From Delphinapterus leucas (taxonomy: Eukaryota > Chordata > Mammalia > Artiodactyla > Monodontidae), in NCBI RefSeq assembly GCF_002288925.2, contig NW_022098076.1, positions 71,029,858 through 71,093,857 on the forward strand: a DNA stretch of 64,000 nt. Direction: 5' to 3'. The number at the start of each line of letters is the position of its first letter. Position 1 is the stretch's first letter. A program made the translations under genes and the position numbers. Shown piece by piece: positions 58,171 through 64,000 of the stretch. The notes under the pieces are model-generated. The model searched no databases and was not told the origin of the DNA. It saw only the letters and a list, made by a program, of their open reading frames with translations.

Positions 58171-60470
58171 GACTTTGATAATTAATTTAAATTGTGTATC
58201 TTTATATCATTATCTATTAAAATTATCTTGAATAATTTTACAGTAAAAAGTGACTAGTATGTAAATAATACAAGCTATATTTTCAAGTTCAATCATTAAT
58301 GGCATCCTTACTTCATAAATTAAATTGCATTTGACTCTGTGTGTATCATTTTACTATATGTCAGCTCAGGTGTTCTTGTTACAAATTTTATGGACAAGAC
58401 TACATCTTCGATAAAATTCTGAATAATAATAACAGCTTATTTTATGTGTCTTAGGATTCTGTATTACAGGATCACAGCAAAACTATCAACATTAAATAAA
58501 CTTTATAATGGCCTTCTCCATGGTTAGTACAAAAATGGTCTGTACTAAAATATGAAGTTTGCTCACTTTGGAAGCAAAAAGGGCCCCGATCTACAAACCA
58601 ATTGAAGTCCTTAGATAGCCATTGAAGATTGAGTAGCATTTGCTCAGCTTTAGCTTAACAGTAAAGCAAAAATCCAAGAGAGATAAGAAATCACCATGCT
58701 ACAGCTTTAGAGCATAGCAATGCTGCTGGTTATTCTCATAACTGTGAGTCCATTTTTCCCAGCTTCTCAATAAAAGACATGTTAAAATCTTGTCTATCAT
58801 TGTAATATACCCATAACCAGCTAGTCATCTTGTTAGGATGGAGTTTATTACAGGATTTAAATAAACCCTAGCTTTTAAAGGGTATATGTTACATTAATTA
58901 TGATGGGGTTAGAGATAGTGCAAGAAATCAAAATTTTATATTAATAAGCATGGTGAAAATACTGCCAACCTACACGTCATCTCTTCCCACCTTTTTTAAG
59001 AAAGTTAACCATGTCAACTATGAAAGGGAAATTTGTAATGTGCAGCTTAGTCCCACTGGGGTTAAGGGAAAAGCACCAAATAAAATTAAATGAATTCCCC
59101 TTTGTGTACAGTAATATGTTTCAAATAAACTCCCAGAGGTAAAAGTTATTGTTTATCGTTACAACTATAGTCAACTTTGAACATAAAGCAATTTGAACTT
59201 TTCTATAAAAAGCTGATTCTGTTAACAAGTCCAGTACCTTTAAATAATATTTATTAGTCTAAACTGCTTATTGCAAACTATTTCAGCCAGTACTTGAAGG
59301 GGGCGGGTAACCATTTTGCTGTCTGATCCTCACACAACTACACAAATTACACATATATTTTCACAAAGAAGCAAGGCATCATTAATCAAGTTATACACAC
59401 TGCCATCAGCCATGGGCAGGGCCAGTTGGTCTGTCCCAGACATCCCACCCTAAACTCTGTTTTTGTTCACTTGAGTTTACAGAGAATAAAGTTTTGTAAA
59501 ATCTTAAGGCTGTACTGATGGTACAATTTGTTTCTTACAGCTACTTCCCCTCCCAATAGCAAAGTTATTTTTTAAAGTAATCATCAAAAATAGACTTCAA
59601 AAAAAAAGCATGCCCTTCACAAGTTATCACATAATATTTAAGTGTCTGAAAGAAAATTGTTACTTTTGCGATTTTCCATGCGTGTCTATAAGTTAATACA
59701 TTTTAACAACCTCTTTTTACAACTGTCTATATGTGTTCTCTACTTAAATCATAATCTCATAGCATTTTTGTTTTACAGATGAACAAACAGACTCACTTAT
59801 GAAACATCCTTTGTTCGATGAAATGATCTAACCAACTTTTATCTTAGTAGTATGAGTGGTCATTGAACATTACCCATAATATTATTTTCTATGTGAAAAT
59901 ACAATGAAAATGTATTGATCTTGTTGTCTTTGTAATTTATTCATAGAAACACCTCATTGATTAATATGTGATGTTATCTTCTCGATCTTATGAATCAAAC
60001 ATGAATATTTTGTTCTAAATTCTATCATTTAAAGGACTTTGGTGGCCTAAGAAAAATTAATTTTAAACATAATTTAAATAATATATGTAAAATAAATATT
60101 ACATAAATTTGATACATAATGGACTATATCAGTGCCTTACCCTTCAAAAATTATATGGAGATGTTTGGTATTCTAGAAGATAATTCATCTCTTGGCTTTT
60201 GCTTTTCCTCCCATTTTCCCTTTGTTTACAACACAGATCCTTGCTAATATTATTTCACTCAGAACAAAGAATTTTAAAATAAAAAAGGATTCATTTTCTT
60301 TTAGTATTATATGGTTACCTCTTTACTATGATAAATCATAAAGTTTCTCTTGATGATATCCTGTTACTATTAATATAAATTGGTAAGACTAATTTAGCAA
60401 ACAAAGGAGTGTGTTTATCCATCTGTCCACCTGTGAAGCAGAAATGCTATGAGAATATGGCTTTAAAAAT
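58171..60470. other. No gene or repeat recognised
   Basis: About 2.3 kb of AT-rich DNA. No open frame of 60 codons or more and no RNA gene. Confidence 0.5.
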
Positions 60471-60690
60471 AATTAGAGGGGCTTCCCTGGTGGCGCAGTG
60501 GTTGAGAGTGCACCTGCCGATGCAGGGGACACGGGTTCGTGCCCCGGTCTGGGAAGATCCCACATGCTGCGGAGCGGCTGGGCCCGTGAGCCGTGGCCAC
60601 TGAGCCTGCGCATCCGGAGCCTGTGCTCCGCAACGGGAGAGGCCACAACAGTGAGAGGCCCCCGTACCAAAAAAAAAAAAAAAATTAGAG
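60471..60690 (+). mobile_element. CHR SINE (short form) with 8-bp TSD
   Basis: 'aattagag' at 60471-60478 and 60683-60690. A-box-like 'tggcgcagtggttgaga', B-box-like 'gggttcgtgcc', end 'gagaggcccccgtacc' and an A-tail. Close to what I recall as the family consensus, so probably one of the younger copies. Confidence 0.97.
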
Positions 60691-61759
60691 ACCATGTATA
60701 AGCAGTTTCAAAAAGTTAGTAAAGCATATTAACTATAATATATATCTATAATATACTACAGATAAACTGTGGAAAGTAGGCAAAAGATAAATTAATAGAA
60801 ATTTACAATAAATCTTTTAGAATTTTGTTTCATCAAGTTTTGTATCTTGGAAATACTGCACCTTTTCTTTTTTTCATTTTCATTTCATGGAAATGTACAC
60901 TTGCCCACAGTAAAGCCCAGAAACCGAAAATGGTTTCATAAATATATCCGACATTTTCCTTTTACCAGCTTCCTTACAATTGTTTAACGCTGGGTAGTAC
61001 AGAAATGTAGCTTTCTGTCAAAAGTACAGTGTGCTGCCCTGCACTGTGTGGGAGACTTGAAATTGTTCAGACATAGGGTCACTTGGTTACTACCTTACAT
61101 TGTAAGAATATAATAGGTAAAGGCAGTGGCAGAGACAAAGTATCCTTTGTGAGGGTCTAGATAATGGACAAACAATGATGGATTTCATGGTGATGGATTC
61201 ATTTGATTTCCACTGGCCTCATCCAGAACCCCCATTAGATTACTCTTGAACAAAGTGTACTCATTCCTTTCCTATTTGTCGAAGTACATTTTCTAGGCCA
61301 AATCCTGCTTTTGAGGTCATTTCTAAATGGCTTCCTATAGATATTTTCAAGTTTCTCAAACAAATTTGTTTGACAGTAATAGAATTCAGACATAACAACT
61401 ATTATTTATATTTCCATTTCTTAAAGAGTGGAGTCCTATCTTCCCACATACGAATACATTAAAAAAACAAAGAACTCTTTTAATCTTTCCAACAGAGGCA
61501 TTCATAAAATGTTTAAGTGACCTGTCCTATTCATGTTACCTTATTATTTTTAAGTACTTCATATGCTTAAATATTTTATCATAATATTATTTATTTCCCT
61601 ACATATTCTACATTTGGTAATTAGCAAAAAGTATTTATTTTTAAATAATATAGTCAATCCTTAGCTTGATCCTGTTTGATAATATTCTGATTTACCTCCT
61701 AAAGTATGGACAAGCACATTTGTATAGCAGACAAGCAGTTTGCTTGAAAAATGTTGTTC
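60691..61759. other. No gene recognised
   Basis: AT-rich DNA, no coding or RNA signal. Confidence 0.5.
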
Positions 61760-62141
61760 AAAAAGTATAGGATTAAGGACTTCCCTGGTGGAGCAGTGGT
61801 TAAGAATCTGCCTGCCGACGCAGGGGACACGGGCTCGATCCCTGGTCTGGGAAGATCCCACATGACGCAGGGCAACTAAGCCCATGCGCTACAACTACTG
61901 AGCCTACGCTCTAGAGCCCGTGAGCCACAACTACTGAGTCCACACACCGCAACTACTGAAGCACGTGTGCTTAGAGCCTGTGCTCCGCAACAAGAGAAGC
62001 CACTGCGATGAGAAGCCCGTGCACTGCAATGAAGAGTAGACCCCACTAGCCGCAACTAGAGAAAGCCTCCACACACAGCAACAAAGACCCAATGCAGCCA
62101 AAATAAATAAAGTAAATTTATTTTTAAAAAGTATAGGATTA
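61760..62141 (+). mobile_element. CHR SINE, long form with internal duplication, 16-bp TSD
   Basis: 'aaaaagtataggatta' at 61760-61775 and 62126-62141. Body from 'ggacttccctggtggagcag' with B-box 'gggctcgatccc'. The middle holds repeats of 'caactactga' (61891, 61928, 61951), then the long-form 3' part 'gatgagaagcccgtgcactgc...gccgcaactagagaaagcc...atgcagccaaaat' and an A-rich tail. At about 350 bp it is longer than the copy at 56.1 kb. Confidence 0.95.
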
Positions 62142-62241
62142 TAAATGTTTATATGAGAACGAATTCTTATTCCTTGGTTATATCACTTATGTTGCACCTT
62201 AGCTAACTGTAATCTAGGTTTTCAGTTTGAATCTCTTGATC

Positions 62242-62969
62242 AAGATTAGATTTTTCAACTAAAAATAAAACAACCATATGACCCAGCAATCCCACTACTG
62301 GGCATATACCCTGAGAAAACCATAAATCAAAAAGAGTCATGTACCACAATGTTCATTGCAACTCTATTTACAATAGCCGGGGCATGGAAGCAACCTAAGT
62401 GTCCATCGACAGATGAATGGATAAAGAAGATGTGGCACATATATACAATGGAATATTACTCAACTATAAAAAGAAATGAAATTGGGTTATGTTTAGTGAG
62501 GTGGATGGACCTAGAGACCGTCATACAGAGTGAAGTAAGTCAGAAAGAGAAAAACAAATACCGTATGCTAACACATATATATGGAATCTAAAAAAAAAAA
62601 AGGTTCTGAAGAACCTAGGAACAGGACAGGAATAAAGATGCAGACGTAGAGAATGGACTTGAGGACACAGGGAGGGGGAAGGGTAAACTGTGACAAAGTG
62701 AGAGAGTGGCATGGACATATATACACTACCAAATGTAAAATAGGTAGTTAGTGAGAAGCAGCCGCATAGCACAGGGAGATCAGCTCGGTGCTTTGTGTCC
62801 ACCTAGAGGGGTGGGATAGGGAGGGTGGGAGGGAGACGCAAGAGGGAGGAGATATGGGGATATATGTATATGTATAGCTGATTCACTTTGTTAGAAAGCA
62901 GAAACTAACACACCATTGTAAAGCAATTATACTTCAATAAAGATGTTAAGAAAAAGATTAGATTTTTCA
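62242..62969 (+). mobile_element. 5'-truncated L1 with 16-bp TSD
   Basis: 'aagattagatttttca' flanks it at 62242-62257 and 62954-62969. The body runs from the ORF2 C-terminal region (from 'ccatatgacccagcaatccc') to 'caataaagatgttaagaaaa'. Same 3' UTR lineage as 1-2370. Confidence 0.96.
62349..62591 (+). pseudogene. L1 ORF2 C-terminal remnant (80 codons, open to native stop)
   Basis: Encodes [20 protein letters not shown], then the HIYTMEYYS block and the normal end HIYGI-stop. The methionine is internal to ORF2, not a true start. Confidence 0.92.
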
Positions 62970-64000
62970 TTATTAGAATTCTTTGTATACATACAATTAC
63001 TTTGTCTCAGCTATGAATCATTAATTTGCTACCCAACATGGTAGCATTGCATAGTCTTTAACTGGACTAAAGATAAATGTTGCCATTATCATCAACTTAT
63101 TGAGTGGATTAAAGTACAGAAGTAAAAAAATATTCATACTTTAACAATTTCTTAGCAACTAATCACCAGCATTAAACGTTGGATTCTAGATTCAAAATCT
63201 AACTTCAATTATGAATCCTTGGGATGAAAAGATGTTTACAATACATGAAAAAGAGAAAGAAAAAAAATTGCACTGAATAGAGATTAAGTTAAAATAGTAT
63301 ATTATTCTAATTTGTGGCATGAGCAATTGGTTAAAATTATTCTACTTCAGCTGTCTCTTTGCACAAACCATTTAAAATCACTTATGAGAATTCTTCCTCT
63401 GGAGACCCAAAGGTTGCGGGGGGAAATAAACCAGTACAACATCATATCTTGCCATAGAATTTCATAGTAACTATAGTTGTAAAAACAACATATCCTCAAC
63501 AACAAGACCAATTGTTAAAAGGTCTTGACTCAGATTATCATCCTCTATTTTTTTAATACCTTGTATATATTAGACTAGTTCTAAATTTGTTATGTGGCAG
63601 CAAATCAGAAATATTTGAATTAAAAAAAAAACTTGGAGAGGTATATATATCCCTTTCACGGAAAATTAGATGATCTGTATTAGGAGAGCAGTTTTCTATT
63701 CTGTGTGAAGGTTTGGACAGGTATGTATCAGAAACAAAGTAGGTTTAGAAGAAAGTCAACCAATGAAATATATACCAAATTGCTGAACATGAATCTCCAG
63801 CGTTTTGTTTTTAGCTAATGCATTCTGCTTTTCCTAGTTTCCAGCCCCACAAAGAAGAAGAGCAGAGGACTAGTAAACACTGGCTTAATTATCCCCATCA
63901 GTCTCAGAGACAAGGCGCTTAAGAGTTTTAGCTGCTGTAAACACTCCCTTGATAGCAGATAAGGAATCTGCTGAAAGGCAGTTTTGTCTGGGGAAACCTC
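62970..64000. other. No gene recognised to the right edge
   Basis: AT-rich DNA; the last 150 bp are slightly less AT-rich but show no identifiable element. Confidence 0.5.

Noticed and set aside
60471..60690. tRNA gene candidates in SINE heads
   Set aside because: A- and B-box-like motifs are present because CHR SINEs derive from a tRNA, but the cloverleaf is not kept and the body is a SINE.

Overview
This window looks like nuclear DNA from a toothed or baleen whale (Cetacea). The main evidence is a set of tRNA-derived CHR SINEs of the type that dominates cetacean genomes. Each begins at or near 'gggcttccctggtgg' and carries Pol III A/B-box-like motifs. Six short-form copies and two long-form copies can be read, most bounded by target-site duplications (TSDs). 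They sit with several young L1 3' ends and with older mammalian repeats (MIR, L2, MER5A, MER20, MER3, Tigger/MER8-like, a MaLR LTR). The DNA is AT-rich and shows no intact host protein gene, RNA gene or CpG island, so it is most likely a gene desert or a very large intron.

Layout. 1-2370: 3' part of an L1 that enters from the left. 2.4-7.3 kb: old DNA-transposon and L2 remnants and a polypyrimidine tract. 7.27-8.41 kb: a 5'-truncated L1 that carried a short 3' transduction. 8.4-15.6 kb: microsatellites, MER5A/MIR relics and unique DNA. 15.68-16.25 kb: an old inverted L1 with a younger L1 fragment nested inside. 21.03-21.27 kb: a CHR SINE. 22.33-23.04 kb: a processed pseudogene of NDUFAF4 (mitochondrial complex I assembly factor 4), the only recognisable host-gene sequence. 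23.1-35.3 kb: old LTR-like, MIR, L2, Tigger-like and MER5A pieces and two more L1 fragments, one nested. 35.28-35.71 kb: a probable solo LTR with a 38-bp tandem duplication. 36.17-36.40 kb: a short open frame with a hydrophobic N-terminus, unrecognised. 39.4-41.8 kb: MER20, a MIR split by a CHR SINE, and a second Tigger-like element. 45.28-45.34 kb: a perfect 17-bp hairpin. 47.4-47.8 kb: a MaLR-type LTR. 48.28-53.72 kb: a near end-to-end but dead L1 with most of its 5' UTR missing and two CHR SINEs inside ORF2. 54.04-54.54 kb: a 100-N assembly gap flanked by two 201-bp copies, best explained as a missed contig overlap. 55-63 kb: four more SINEs and two L1 3' ends.

No genes here work together in a pathway. 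The content is a layered record of L1-driven retrotransposition: L1 copies, SINEs that depend on L1 machinery, and an mRNA retrocopy. Nesting gives relative ages: old L1 and MIR are older than the cetacean-type L1, and the CHR SINEs are younger than their hosts. I found no convincing undescribed functional system. The items most worth a second look are the L1 3' transduction, the L1 with a missing 5' UTR, the false duplication at the gap, the NDUFAF4 retrocopy and the 17-bp hairpin.
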